Shown one piece after another: positions 30,956 to 41,578 of a stretch of DNA of 64,000 nucleotides; position 1 is the stretch's first letter; each line of letters begins with the position of its first letter. The stretch is from Apodemus sylvaticus (taxonomy: Eukaryota; Chordata; Mammalia; Rodentia; Muridae). The translations under genes and the position numbers were made by a program. The stretch is taken from assembly GCF_947179515.1 (NCBI RefSeq), contig NC_067495.1, positions 62,704,127 to 62,768,126 of the forward strand. The letters run 5' to 3'. The notes under the pieces are model-generated. The model did no database searches, was not told the origin of the DNA, and worked only from the letters and a program-made list of their open reading frames with translations.

Positions 30956-31482
30956 GGGGGGTGTTGGGTTGGTTTTCTCCTTTTCCATCAGTAGCGCTTA
31001 CTTTTGGCAAACAGATCATTTACCATTGTGGAGAAGCTACAGACTGGTGACCACTGGGCTAGATAATAGCCACCGATTGTGTCCCAGAACAATTAGGAAT
31101 CTTTCTGTGTGGTCTGGATTTCTGGCTCCTTTTGAAAAACAGAAAATTCTGGTAATACCAGAAGTGCATTTCCACAGGTAACTGGATTGGGATGGTGGCT
31201 TCCCCTCTAGGTAGAACATGTGTTGCCCAGCCCTTCACAGTCCCCAACAGCCCTTATTAGATTTCCCCGCCTTTCTTCACTATCCTGTCAGCTTGGCTCA
31301 TAAAGGCATTTTTATTATCCTTTCTGGACTATTTCTTTCATGCCCAAGTTCTCACGAATACCACAATCTCTTATATACATATGAAACTCTTTGGGTTTCT
31401 TTTGTTTCTCTCATGTTGGTACAGACATCACAGAGTGTGCCATCAGTACAGAGATGGAACAATTTCCCTTTAGGTGATTCTT
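30956..31482. other. Unassigned sequence
   Basis: About 530 bp. The 142-codon + strand frame (30753-31181) spans the B3 scrap and shows no motif. Confidence 0.4.
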
Positions 31483-31555
31483 TTTTTCATTTTATGTCTA
31501 TGGATGTCTTGCCTGCATGTATGTCTGGGCACCATGTGTGTGCCTCTAGGTGATT
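31483..31555 (-). mobile_element. B3-like 3' fragment, antisense
   Basis: 'TTGCCTGCATGTATGTCTGGGC' followed by 'ATGTGTGTGCCTC' is the B3 3' segment reversed. Confidence 0.5.
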
Positions 31556-31609
31556 TTAGAACATCTATGAATTTACTGTCATAGCATGAGAAGGCATTAT
31601 AAAAGTAGC

Positions 31610-31745
31610 ATTTGTTGACAGAACCTCATATCCCTGCATCAGAAAAACACTGTGTGAACGGTACTATTGCTCCCAAGTTACAGAGGAAAGCTGGAGTTCA
31701 GAGAGCCACACCCGTAGGGCTGGAGCCCTGGACCTGACAGTTCAT
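31610..31745 (+). mobile_element. MIR fragment, sense
   Basis: 'GTACTATTGCTCCCAAGTTACAGAGG' followed by 'GAGCCACACCCGTAGGGC' follows the MIR core order. Confidence 0.5.
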
Positions 31746-32785
31746 GTAGTCAGGGCCAAAGACTTTGTTGTATAAAGAAGCTTCTGGAGATGGAGAGGAG
31801 CTGCCCTTAGGCTTTCTTGGAAAGAGAGCACAAACTCTGGGAGGATTTTCTGCTTAGAGATCAGGAATGTGCCACGTACCTGCACTGTGCCCCCTGCCCT
31901 CTCGGGAACCCCAAGCCTCCCGGTAGCCCACTGAAAAGGTGAAACAGATGAGGCCAGATTGCTGTTGGCATTTGGGGCCCATTTGGTGAGTCACATTTGA
32001 TTCTGTCACAATCGACCAAAGCACCTTGCCTGTGTGTGCTCAGACCTTGCTACTATGCTGTCACCGGCTTGAAGTGTGGGGTGGGAAAACACAGAGAAAT
32101 TATGCATGGCTAATTGTGCAGCAGAAGCAGGAAGGAATGTGTGCATGCCGGGGGCTCCCACTGGGGCAGTCGTCTGCTGTCATGTGTGGCTGAACAGCTG
32201 CAGGAAAACTTGTCTGGACTCTTGGATGCAGGGAGGGGGGGGGGATCTGGCAGACGTGGGTTGTAACTTTGGTGGCAGAAAGGATTTATAGGAAGCAGAT
32301 ATTTGGAGTCTAGAAACTTTTCTCTGGAACCTTTGCTTTCTTTGGCCCTCTGTTCTAGTCACCTCCAGCTCTAGCCATGGCTAAGAAAGGCGTTATGTAG
32401 GAAGACCTCAGCCGCGGGGCCGAAGTGTTCTTCAACACCTGACATGTCCAAAGACCCATTTTAGGGTCACCAAAATGTGCCTGCTCATTTTGGTGCATGT
32501 ACTAAACCTCTGGACCACACGCTCCAGGCCAGCCATGAAGCGGGGAAGATAAGACAGGATGGGGCAAAGATGCTAGAGGCTCAGGTAAAAGATTGTCTTT
32601 CAGACTCTGTGGGATGCCCAGACTCCATGGCCCAAGCACACCCTCAGCAGTGCACTCGATCCCTTTGAAATCACACGGCTTCCCTCTTTCTGTGTGAGAA
32701 GGCAGAGGGAATGTTTGCCTATGCATCAAGAGATGAAACTTGAAGCTCCATAGTGATGCATCTAAGTAAAACCTGTTGTGTTCAG
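31746..32785. other. About 1 kb with no recognisable repeat
   Basis: Includes a run of about 10 G at 32234-32243. No gene or family recognised; frames are under 76 codons. Confidence 0.4.
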
Positions 32786-32880
32786 TGTGTGTGTGTGTGT
32801 GTGTGTTTTACTAGGGATGAAAGCTAGACTTTACATAAGCTAAGCAAATGCTGTGTCTGAGGTATACCCTGACCCTATTC
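32786..32880 (-). mobile_element. (GT)n run and ID-like SINE, antisense
   Basis: About 11 GT units at 32786-32807. Then 'ACTAGGGATGAAAGCTAGAC' and 'GCAAATGCTGTGTCTGAGG' fit a degraded ID element in antisense. Confidence 0.5.
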
Positions 32881-32889
32881 ATTACTTCT

Positions 32890-33030
32890 TACCGAGGGTT
32901 CCCTATGAGCCATGTGCTAGTCTAAGATATTGAAATTCATTATTTATTTAATTCTTAAAAGAAAAAGATCAAGGTCTTGAGTTAAGAGAGGAAGACTAAG
33001 TCATCAAAGGTCACCCAGGGAGTCAGTGGA
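32890..33030 (+). mobile_element. MIR SINE, sense
   Basis: 'GCCATGTGCTAGTCTAAG', 'TTATTTAATTCTTAAAAG' and 'AGGTCACCCAGGGAGTCAGTGG' follow MIR order. Confidence 0.6.
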
Positions 33031-34024
33031 GCATCTCAAACCTCTGAAAGCCCATAGTGTGAAAAGCAGTATCAGCAGGTGTTACAGAGGAGGGGACTCA
33101 GAATGCCCTGAAAGCAAAGACTCGGAAGTTGACCTGGGTGTGCCTTGGCTTTATGAGATGGAAGCAGGCCGGGAAAGGAGACTTGTGAAAGTGGATGCAG
33201 CTCACACACAACCCCTCAGCAGCCTTTCTGCAAGTAGCCACATGGACCAGGTGACCACGATGATGACCAGGATCAGCAGGCAGACACACCTACACAGTGG
33301 GCTGCTGCTGCCACCTAGGGGACAGTGGTGACCCGGAGTTTGGACTGTACAGAGCTGTGATTCAGTCACTTGGGGCACATTCCCTGTCTCCTGCTGGTTT
33401 CCGGAGTGGAGAGAGACAGCCTGGCCCTGTTCGGTGGTGGGGAGGGGAATGAGGCAGAGCGTCAAGTGCCGCCTCTGTTTGGGGAGTTATAAATAAATCC
33501 ATCTGGAAGTGTTTGGGGGCTGTGAGAGCTGAGGGCTGGCCCCACAGTTCAGACCATGTGGCGCATATTTCCATCCACACCAGCCCCCCCAGTCCCTAGA
33601 GACTGTCTGAGCCGGGCAGGAACGTCTCAGGCCCCACCTCGACTACCAGCCCCCACCCAGGCCTCCTCTAGCCTGGTGCGATCCACATGATCGTGGCCAG
33701 CACTACTTTGAATTATTTCAGTGGGCCCTTGATGCCTAATGAAGGAATGATTTTTATTTTTATTTTTATTTTTTGCAGTTCAGCATTAGGCAGGCCCTGT
33801 GTTGGAAGTGAAGCATGCTAGTTTTTTTAGGATGACCTTAGCAGGCAGCTAAACCTGGCCCCAGGTATAAAGGCCCTGCCCGAGTGTACTTGTCCCTTTG
33901 GCACTAGCACCCAGCAGCACCGATGCTCAGTCAGAATGAAGTCATGAAATGATTTATTAATGTTTCAAGCCCTTGGTGCACACCCGCCTGTGCAAGATGA
34001 GGAAGACAGAAAATGACAGCCTCA
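33031..34024. other. Unassigned sequence
   Basis: About 1 kb, mixed GC. A 101-codon frame at 33026-33331 is judged chance. A TTTTTA-rich patch lies at about 33752-33775. No family named. Confidence 0.4.
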
Positions 34025-34053
34025 GACAACTTGAACTTAGAGTTCAAGTTGTC
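34025..34053. repeat. Perfect 13-bp inverted repeat, 3-nt loop
   Basis: GACAACTTGAACT at 34025-34037 is the exact reverse complement of AGTTCAAGTTGTC at 34041-34053, with loop TAG. Function unknown; it is not at a repeat boundary that I can see. Confidence 0.95.
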
Positions 34054-34904
34054 CCTTCTCTATAAAGTACCAGCTCTGAGACACCCAGTGAGTGTCCATA
34101 TTGTTTTCCCTTTCAAAAAGCCCTGTGACAAGGCCCAATTGATAAAGTAGTCACAGGAGGAGATTAACAGGAACTAATAAACAGAATCATAACCATAAAC
34201 TTCTAGAAAAGTTATTTTTAAAAATTCACAATTACTTATTTCTCGAATTTTTCCATTGATATTTTTAAACTACAATGTCCAGGGAGTAGGAGAAACTTCA
34301 GACAGTAAAACCACGTGTGCAGTGTGCAGTGCACAGTGTGCAGTGTGGGGGCAACTGCACACCATTGGCAATTGAGGTTACACAGTTCTTCGCGGTGGGA
34401 GGCTCTCCTTTAGTGTGGATCACTCAGTGCCCTGACTTCCTGGCCTGAAATAGCAGTTGTACTCTGGAGCCACCGTGACATCCAGACATACCTCCCCACA
34501 TATCCAGATATTTCCAGGGGACAGCAGCGACGAGCCCTGACTGCGGGTCATTTGGTAAGGAGTTGAGAGAAAGCTTCTCCAGCATGAGATGCTAAGTCAG
34601 CCCTCTGTGCTGACAAGTACATTGCTGCTGTGGAACTGGGAAGCTGGGTTTGCCCTGATGGTATAAAATGATGCTTAATTGCTGGATCAGATCCCAGAAG
34701 GCCACAGTCCTGCCAAACTGGGTTGGAGCCAAGAAGTAAGCACAAGCATGGCAGTTGGGGACCGACTGGTGACATGATTACTCGGGAATGTCCACAGGCT
34801 ACTGCAAGCCAGCCCCAGGGACAGATGACAGGTTGGATAGGTGTTCTTGGATTAGAATACACTATGGTAGAACTCCATTAAAATGGCTACAGGTTAAGGC
34901 ATTG
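34054..34904. other. Unassigned sequence
   Basis: Contains a small GTGCAGT/GCACAGT cluster at 34314-34349. A faint old DNA-transposon trace may lie at 34430-34560 (CCAGATATTTCCAGGGGAC). The 104-codon minus-strand frame (34548-34862) has no motif. Confidence 0.35.
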
Positions 34905-35303
34905 GTGTTACAGGAAACCCCCGCCCCCCCCCCCCAAGATGAGCACTCAGATACAGTTTATAGCCAATTGAAGCTCTTTATTCCAGCCGGCTGGAACTAC
35001 ACTCAGGTATTCAGGACCCAAGTGTAGCCTCAAGTGTTTAGGGTAAGGGGATTTTAACGGTAAAAGCCACATCGTAGTACCTCACTCAGCAGCTGCGGGG
35101 AGAGGGGCGGTTCTGTACAATCAGGTCGTTTAACTTAGGCTAAGCTGTTAGCTGGGGCATCTGGACCTTGGGTTCTAAGACTAGAGTTAGATAATTTCCA
35201 CATGACTCTGCATCAAGGACATCAGATTCAAGCTAAAACTAAAATGGCCTCGGCAAGATACAAGATGGAGGAAGCTCTGCACTGTCTTGCCCTGTCACAT
35301 TAG
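34905..35303 (-). mobile_element. Probable ERV solo LTR, antisense, family unknown
   Basis: About 400 bp. On the + strand it contains TTTATT at 34978-34983 (reverse of AATAAA) near its left side. It begins near TGTTACAGG and ends near CTGTCACA, compatible with TG..CA LTR ends. A run of C at about 34921-34936 lies next to the left end. No clean target duplication was found, so boundaries are tentative. Confidence 0.45.
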
Positions 35304-36009
35304 GGACGGTAAAGAATGACAGCAGGATATAGGCCCATCATATAGCACACAGGCACTGTGCTGTCTCTTCTCTGCCTCATGCTCCAAGTCTTGGCATGAG
35401 CATCCTCATCCAGGGCTTCTTCTTGTATTGGACCAGTCAGGACAGTTAGTTATGCTTCTCTGCCCTCTAAAGTAATCAGTTTAGTTGTACAGGGGATTAA
35501 ATCCAAGGCTCTCCATGGTTGGACAAGCCAAAATTATCTTCTGGCTTCCACCACATCCTACCAACATTTGCCAGTGCCACCTTGCAATCTGACCTTCATG
35601 ACCTCTATCACCTGTCATTCTGGTCACTTGGTTCCAGATAACTTTTTCCAGGCCCCCTGCTTTCCTTGGTAAGGAAGGTTTGGGGTTCTGGAGATGAAGG
35701 CAGTTGCTATAATGGGTCAGCCAAGCATACATTTATTAACGTGCATCAGTGCCCTTCGGTGGCAAGCATTTCATGGAAGCATGTCCTGCTGGAACCAAAT
35801 GACAGTCAACCAGGTCACTTGTTAGTAAAGAGCAAGAAGCATCAAGGTAAGAGCTGTCAAACTCCTCAGAGAGCTCTCAAGAGCTCCAAGGGCCACTAGA
35901 AGCCCGGAACTTCCAGAAGCCTCGCTCTTGCCTAGGAAAGGTAGGCACAGGGAAAGAAGAAACAAATGCTGAGCAGCCTCTGGCAGACACATGTGGCATA
36001 CGGAGCTCA
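35304..36009. other. Unassigned sequence
   Basis: About 700 bp. A weak ID-like antisense trace lies near 35490 (ACAGGGGATTAAATCC). Nothing else recognised. Confidence 0.35.
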
Positions 36010-36135
36010 TTGGCCCTTACTATGGCTCTGTGAGATACACAATGGCTCCATTTCTGAGATCAGAAAACTGAGTTCCTGGCTGGGTTCAGAGTATTGCCTA
36101 AACACACCCGCTTGAGAGAGTTGGATTCTGGATTC
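36010..36135 (+). mobile_element. MIR fragment, sense
   Basis: 'GGCTCCATTTCTGAGATCAG' and 'AAAACTGAGTTCCTGGC' correspond to a mutated MIR core. Confidence 0.45.
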
Positions 36136-37179
36136 TGCTGTAGGTTATCCTTCCCTTGATGAGTGGGCCAAGATCAGATCCTTTCTGACTTTGGCTATGG
36201 TGCACATTTCTTTGGATTGATTTATGTAAGTGTAAACAAAACACTAGCAGTCTTTCCTAACTTTGGAACGGGCCCTCAGAGTCATGTGGGGTCCTCCACT
36301 TTCCAGCTGAGGAGTTCGTGAAATTGAAGCTTTTAACCTGAGAATCTGCAGTGTGCACAGAAACATGCAGGGTGCTTTTTTGTCATGATATACACCCAGA
36401 CGTGGGCGCGTGCAGCCTGGGGCCAGGCTTCCCACCCATCTGCTCCCTCTCAGCAACCTCACCAGTATATGATATGGCTGATGCTTGCCTGGGCTCCCAG
36501 CCCCCCTCCTCCCCTCCTTTTTAATTTCTTTCAGATGTCTCCTCCACACTGTCCCCACTGTGGTCCATTGCTTTCACTCAGTGGGTGATGGATGCCTTCT
36601 GTCTGTTGGCAGCTACGAGTGGCAGGAAGTTGGACAGGGCAAATTGGGACAGCTTTTCTTGGAGTTCTCATGTTGATGTAGTTAGGCTAGCCCTTGTAGG
36701 TAGAGTGTCTGGTGACAGGGGTCCAGTGAAGGGGGCAAAATTGCATGCAGTCCCAGTAGAGGCTTGGCTCTGAGGTGAGACAGGTTAGCTAGAAAGCCCA
36801 TGATGGCTGTTTTCTGAACTTGCTTTAGAGTCAGGAGTAGTGTAGAACCCTCTGAGTTTCCCAGAGCTGTGTGTCCTACGAGAGGGACTGTATGTTAGGA
36901 TGCTCCTGTTATATAGAGGCCTTCTGAAATCTTGCTGACAACAGAACTCACATTGGTTTGCACAATGACATGTAGAGGAACAAGGCACTGGTCCTGGGTT
37001 GGGGCTTGTGCTCTGGCCATCTTAGTGGAGCAGGATGCCTGAGAAAAGCCTTCAGAACCTATTCAGAGGACGGTAGGAGAAGATGGGTGGAACTCAGCAA
37101 ATCATGTGCTATACGCTCAGGAAGATGCTCTAATGGAAGCTATCATTCTGGACCGTGAATGTGTACAAATAAAAATAAA
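36136..37179. other. About 1 kb with no recognisable repeat
   Basis: Unique-looking, mixed GC. The 104-codon minus-strand frame at 36244-36558 has no motif. Confidence 0.4.
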
Positions 37180-37290
37180 TAAAATATATGGAGAATCTGA
37201 GCTCATGCTCACTTAAGCCTGTAAAATGACCAGTTAGCAGAAAGTTTGTGAGTTTGAAGCCAGCCTGGGCTACACAGCGAGATCCTGACT
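37180..37290 (+). mobile_element. B1 3' part, sense
   Basis: 'GTGAGTTTGAAGCCAGCCTGG' and 'CTACACAGCGAGATCCTGACTC' are B1; the head is degraded. Confidence 0.65.
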
Positions 37291-37570
37291 CAGCATGCAA
37301 GGGTCTGACTTAGATCCTCTACATCCATGTTATCGTTGTCTAGCTGGGTCTTCACATATGACTTCTAACAGCAGGAGCAGGGGCTGTCTCTGACTCTGTT
37401 GCCTTTCATACCTTTTCTCCCCACTGGGCTGCCCCATTTAGCCTCAATAGGAGAAGATACACCTAGTCTTACTACAACTTGATATGCCAAGGTGGGTTGA
37501 TAGCCATGAGAGCCCTCATCTTTCCTGAAGAGAAGCGGAGGGAGAGGAAACCACAGTTGGTATGTAAAGA
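37291..37570 (+). mobile_element. Lx-like L1 3' UTR, sense
   Basis: 'CTTAGATCCTCTACATCCATG', 'GCAGGAGCAGGGGCTGTCTC' and 'CACAGTTGGTATGTAAAG' are in the same order as in the Lx-like copy at 55160-55690. It ends in an AT-rich tail. Confidence 0.6.
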
Positions 37571-37603
37571 TAATTAATTAATAATTAATTAATAATTAAT
37601 TAA
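37571..37603. repeat. (TAATTAATAAT)n tail repeat
   Basis: Three AATTAATTAAT-type units directly after the L1 3' end, probably grown from its tail. Confidence 0.85.
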
Positions 37604-38029
37604 AGAAATCCTGGCTCAAAAGTAAACAAAAGACCCCAAGCCTAAACAACAGTGCAGCCACTTGTTCCCACACTCTGGTCCTCTGCAGATAGGTTGTGGT
37701 TGTGTGCCTGCAAGAGTTGGGTGCAGCCAGCACAGAAGCCCTGTGCAGAAAGAGCCCGGAAAAACAATCACCTCACTTTCTGTTTTCTTTCCATGTCCTT
37801 ACAGGTGCCTGCCACTGGGTGAACGGGACTCGCAGCCTGAGGGCAAGGGAACTCGCCAACATAGCCAGCACAGGTCAGCACCAGGACCAAACTGTGTGGG
37901 GAGGGAAAGGCGATATGCAGAGGGGCGAGTGGACGATGGCCTCACAGGCGGGCGAGCTGCCTGTGTTAGTGACTGGCTTCTCCAGTCCCAACTTCCAGCT
38001 TCCGCCTTTTCTAGACACATTTCTCAATT
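37604..38029. other. Unassigned sequence
   Basis: Unique-looking; holds the splice-signal-flanked stretch at 37805-37873 listed separately. A 202-codon frame (37696-38304) passes through it into L2 sequence and has no domain. Confidence 0.4.
37805..37873 (+). other. Splice-signal-flanked 69-bp stretch, candidate exon
   Basis: Preceded by a long pyrimidine tract ending TCCTTACAG (37804) and followed by CACAG|GTCAGC. The 69-bp interior keeps two of three frames open. I see no protein family, and chance acceptor-donor pairs are common, so this is only a candidate. Confidence 0.15.
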
Positions 38030-38257
38030 ACATTTCTCATTCCGTCACCCCTTGCCCCCTTTCCATGCCACTGTTAACAGCACTTAATGCCATCTATTTA
38101 CATTCCCCATTAGCTTGTCCATCGCTCTACTCTCTCATCAGAATGGGAGCTCCAGCAGGGCAAAGACTTTGTTTTGAATACTGCTGTTGTTACCATCTGG
38201 TACATAGTAGGTACTCAACAAATAGTGAATACATGATTGAAGGGATGCACTGGCTCT
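38030..38257 (+). mobile_element. L2 LINE 3' end, sense
   Basis: 'GAATGGGAGCTCCAGCAGGGC', then 'GGTACATAGTAGGTACTCAAC' is the diagnostic L2 3' terminal motif. Confidence 0.65.
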
Positions 38258-38714
38258 GGCTACCCAAGGTGAGACTGTTCTTAACCTTTTGTGGTGGATT
38301 GTAGACATCCAACCTTTACTCATGTTTGCTGGTATTGATTTCTTCCAAAAAGGAAGAACCGTTGCCCTGTCTTCAGGTCTTCAGCTAGGGAAACCTTTGC
38401 CGCTCACAGGAGCATTGTCAACCTTAGCCTGCTGTGTGTTATCTAAGTGGTTGTTAGCAGCCACGGAGCATTGGCTCTTACTCAAAGACACCCTCTGCAC
38501 TAGTGGACCTGCTTCGAAATGAGGATTAGAGCCACTTTCTTCAGGCTCAAGGGCAGGGGGTCTGGGAGCTATGTCCCCTGCCATCATGCTCATGAAATGT
38601 GTCGAATCCAGATGAGAAATGCAGATCTGAATTCCCGGAACACTGCAGTTGTGTCAAGGATGTTTTGATGACACAACTACTACAAATATATTCTTAGCAA
38701 TGTTTGTGTTGTTT
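38258..38714. other. Unassigned sequence with an inverted repeat
   Basis: AGTTGTGTCA (38647-38656) and its exact complement TGACACAACT (38669-38678) lie 12 bp apart. The rest is not recognised. Confidence 0.45.
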
Positions 38715-38788
38715 CAGCACTGGTGATGGAACCTGGGACCTTATGTGTGCTAGGCAATCAGTCTGCCACTAAGCCGCATCCCTAGCCC
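38715..38788 (-). mobile_element. ID-like SINE, antisense
   Basis: 'GATGGAACCTGGGACCTTATG' and 'CTGCCACTAAGCCGCATCCC' are ID B and A boxes reversed. Confidence 0.65.
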
Positions 38789-38799
38789 ATGAATACACT

Positions 38800-39095
38800 A
38801 TTATTGTGAGCAAAATCAATTCGGCTGCGGTTAAAATCCTCACCGTGTCCACCCTGCTCCCGAGAGATAGCCACTGTTCTCTACATGCAGTGCTTCCCTT
38901 CTTTAGGATCTTCATCTCTGAATACAGCTTGGTTTTACATGGAATCTTAAAAACAATTTGATGCACCAAACGCAGTAGTCTGCAGCTAGCCTTTCTCACT
39001 TAACAATGTCTTGGAAACCTCTGTGTGAGGGGCGTCTACCTCACTGTTCTTGTGATTCAACTTTATATTTTAATCAATGCAGAGTGACTTGCCAT
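38800..39095 (-). mobile_element. Old L1M 3' UTR, antisense
   Basis: 'GATAGCCACTGTTCTCTACATG' and 'CTTTCTCACTTAACAATGTC' match the antisense of an old L1 3' UTR. Confidence 0.55.
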
Positions 39096-39229
39096 TTCAA
39101 AAAGAATACAGGCTCTCTGCCCCCAGCTTTTCTCTATGCTCAGAAATCCAGAACAGCACACAAACAGGCTGCATTTCCACACTGTAGAGTCATGTTTACC
39201 CAATGCCTACTTAACCCTTAGCAATCATT

Positions 39230-39400
39230 TTTGAAAAACACATTTGTGTGTCTGTGCACACTAAGTACCTGAACAAGCCGTGGTGTGGAAGTCAGAGAAC
39301 AGCTTGCAGGAGCTAATTCTCTTCTTTCCATGATGAGGGGCTGAGACCAGAACTCAGATCATCAGACATCTTTACCCCCTGAGATATTTCACCAGCCCCG
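39230..39400 (-). mobile_element. B3 SINE, antisense
   Basis: 'AGAACAGCTTGCAGGAGCTAATTC', 'AGAACTCAGATCATCAGAC' and 'TCACCAGCCCC' are the B3 order reversed. Confidence 0.75.
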
Positions 39401-39835
39401 CCATTTCTTTGTCTTATTTCATTGACTATGTCTATTGTACACTCTATTATGGTATGCAAGGATATTTTCATACAAATATATGTTATACATTGAACACATT
39501 GTCCCATACCCCTTCCCCTACCTGTCTGCACCACCTTCATATTAGTCCCCTTTGTGAAAGTTTCCCTTCTATTTCCATGTCATATACATGATCTTTTGTA
39601 TCTATATAAAATCTAGGGATCACAAGTGAGAGCAAACACGTGGCATTTGTCTGTCTGAGACAGGCTTAATTTGCTTAATATGAGTATATCCCCTTGTAGT
39701 TATTTTCCTGCAAATTGTTTAACAACTTTGTTCCATTTCTTGAATTAGGTCATTTCAACAAAATTAAATAAAAAAATGCAATCCATCATCATGTTACCTT
39801 TAGGGATTTCTTTTCATTGCCACCATTATTTACAA
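39401..39835 (-). mobile_element. L1 3' region (Lx-like start), antisense
   Basis: 'GGTATGCAAGGATATTTTCATAC' and 'CCCATACCCCTTCCCC' match the block at 30040 on. They are followed by late-ORF2-like sequence ('GTCTGTCTGAGACAGGCTTAATTTGC'). It is interrupted at 39836 by URR1. Confidence 0.55.
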
Positions 39836-40218
39836 CAGTGATTCTCAGCCTATGGGTCACACCTCAGATATCCCATTTATCAACTATTTACATTATGATT
39901 CATACGATTAGCAAAATCACAATAGTAAAGTAGCAACAAAATAATTTTATGAGCCGGGCAGTGGTCTCGCACACCTTTAATCCCAGCACTTGGGAGGCAG
40001 AGGCATTCAGAGGATTTCTGAATTTGAGGCCAGTCTAGTCTACAGAGTGAGTTCCAGGACAGCCAGGGCTGCACAGAGAAACCCTGTCTCAACAAAAACA
40101 AAAAAAAATAATAATTTTATGGTTGGGAGGTGTCACCACAACCTGAGGAACTGTATTACAGGGTCCCAGCATGACTGAGGACCATCAGGAAGACCGAGAG
40201 GCACTGCTCTGGAGAGTC
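39836..40218 (+). mobile_element. URR1-type hAT element split by a B1
   Basis: Left part CAGTGATTCTCAGCCTATGGG to 'GTAGCAACAAAATAATTTTATG' (39836-39954). Right part 'ATAATTTTATGGTTGGGAGG' to 'AGAGGCACTGCTC' (40109-40218). Together they make one URR1 with a B1 inserted in its middle. Confidence 0.82.
39955..40108 (+). mobile_element. B1 SINE nested in URR1, sense
   Basis: GCCGGGCAGTGGTCTCGCAC to GAAACCCTGTCTC plus an A-rich tail. AATAATTTTATG flanks it on both sides as a target duplication. The 62-codon frame is B1-derived. Confidence 0.93.
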
Positions 40219-40224
40219 ATTGAC

Positions 40225-40930
40225 AGCTTGCCTTCATTTGTTTATTTCTTTGTTCAGCAGTCCTTTATTTTGCCAAGTGCTTTTCTGTGGTTTGATGTAT
40301 CAAATAATGTTTATCCATTCAGGCATTGGAAGTCATCTGGAGTGTTTCCTAGGTTTGGCTTTTACAAATAACACTGCTATGGGCAGCATTTTAGTGGACG
40401 TAAACTTTAATTTCTCTGGGACAGTTGCCTAAGAGTGCAGTTGCTAGATCATATGGTACTTGCATGTTTAGTTTCTAAAGAACCTGCCAAACTGCTTTCC
40501 AGAGTAATCTACTATTTTACATTCCCACCAGCAATGTAGGAGGGATCCAATTTCTAGACACTCTCATCAGCGTTTAGTGTTGTCACGTTTTAGTAAAATG
40601 TCAGACATCCAGATAGGTGTGCTAATGTCTCTCTGTGGTTTTAACTTGCATTTCCCTGGTGGGTACTGACATTGAACATCTTCCCATGGGCTGTAGTGAC
40701 AACCATGTCTCCTTTTCCGTAAATGTCTATTTATGTCTTTAGCTCATTTTCTGCTTGGGTTGTTTGAATTTCTAACTGCTGAGTTTTCAGAATTTTTAAT
40801 ACATTCAAGTGCTTAGTTAGACAATATGTTTTGCAAATATTTCTCCTAGCATTTAACTTTTTAAAAATTCCTCTTAGTGGGGTCTTCCACAAGGTGAAAG
40901 TTTTAACTTTGATAAGGTACAATTATTCAA
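40225..40930 (-). mobile_element. L1 ORF2, antisense (continued)
   Basis: 'GAACCTGCCAAACTGCTTTCCAGAG' and 'CATTCCCACCAGCAATGTAGG' are unmistakable L1 late-ORF2 antisense. The order continues from the block left of URR1. Confidence 0.85.
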
Positions 40931-40934
40931 TTCT

Positions 40935-41042
40935 CCTTTTGAGTCAGAATTCTTTTGAGTCAGAGTCTTAGAATGCAGCCCAAGCAGGCCTGGAATTCAA
41001 GGATCCTTCTACATGGTCTGGCTTATAAGCCCAGCTGTAGAT
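40935..41042 (-). mobile_element. B1 fragment in L1, antisense
   Basis: 'CAAGCAGGCCTGGAATTCAAGG' with a degraded head 'GGCTTATAAGCCCAGC'. Confidence 0.55.
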
Positions 41043-41044
41043 TT

Positions 41045-41310
41045 GAGTTTGAATTTCTCTTCTTTTCCTAATTTTCAGATTTTTAAAAAGGTTTATCGTG
41101 GATGTTCGAGTTTATTAGATGCTTTTCTGCATTAATTGACATGATCATATGATTATTTCTTTAATATGCTAACATGATTAACTAAATCAATTGTATAGAA
41201 TTAGGTAAAATTCTCTGAACAGTTGGGAGAATTTGTCAGTAAAACCATTGGACCCGGATATTTCTGTTTTCAGTTTTAAACTTTAAACTTGTATCTCTCA
41301 TTTTTTTATT
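41045..41310 (-). mobile_element. L1 ORF2, antisense (distal part)
   Basis: 'GATGCTTTTCTGCATTAATTGACATG' and 'AGAATTTGTCAGTAAAACC' are L1 RT-region landmarks. A large part of ORF2 is missing between this and the previous L1 block. Confidence 0.75.
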
Positions 41311-41578
41311 TATTTTTATGTTTTTAAACTCAGGGACAATTTTATTATAGCTTAAAATGAAAACCCAAAGTCAGACAAGCAGCAGACCTCAGTAGCTTCC
41401 CAAAAGAGAATGGAGGGGACAAGGGGGGTGCTACTTTAGTTAAATGGGCATGGAGATTAACCTTATGGTGGCAGACAGCTACATGATGGGACAGGGTCTT
41501 TATAGAAAGAGTAAAGAACCCATTGTGTTAGGGAAAGCATACATAAAACAGAGGTAAAAAGAAACAAAGTTATGGTGT

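Noticed and set aside
37696..38304. 202-codon + strand frame
   Set aside because: It begins in unique DNA and ends in an L2 LINE 3' end, has no domain, and crosses likely splice signals. Chance is the simpler reading.
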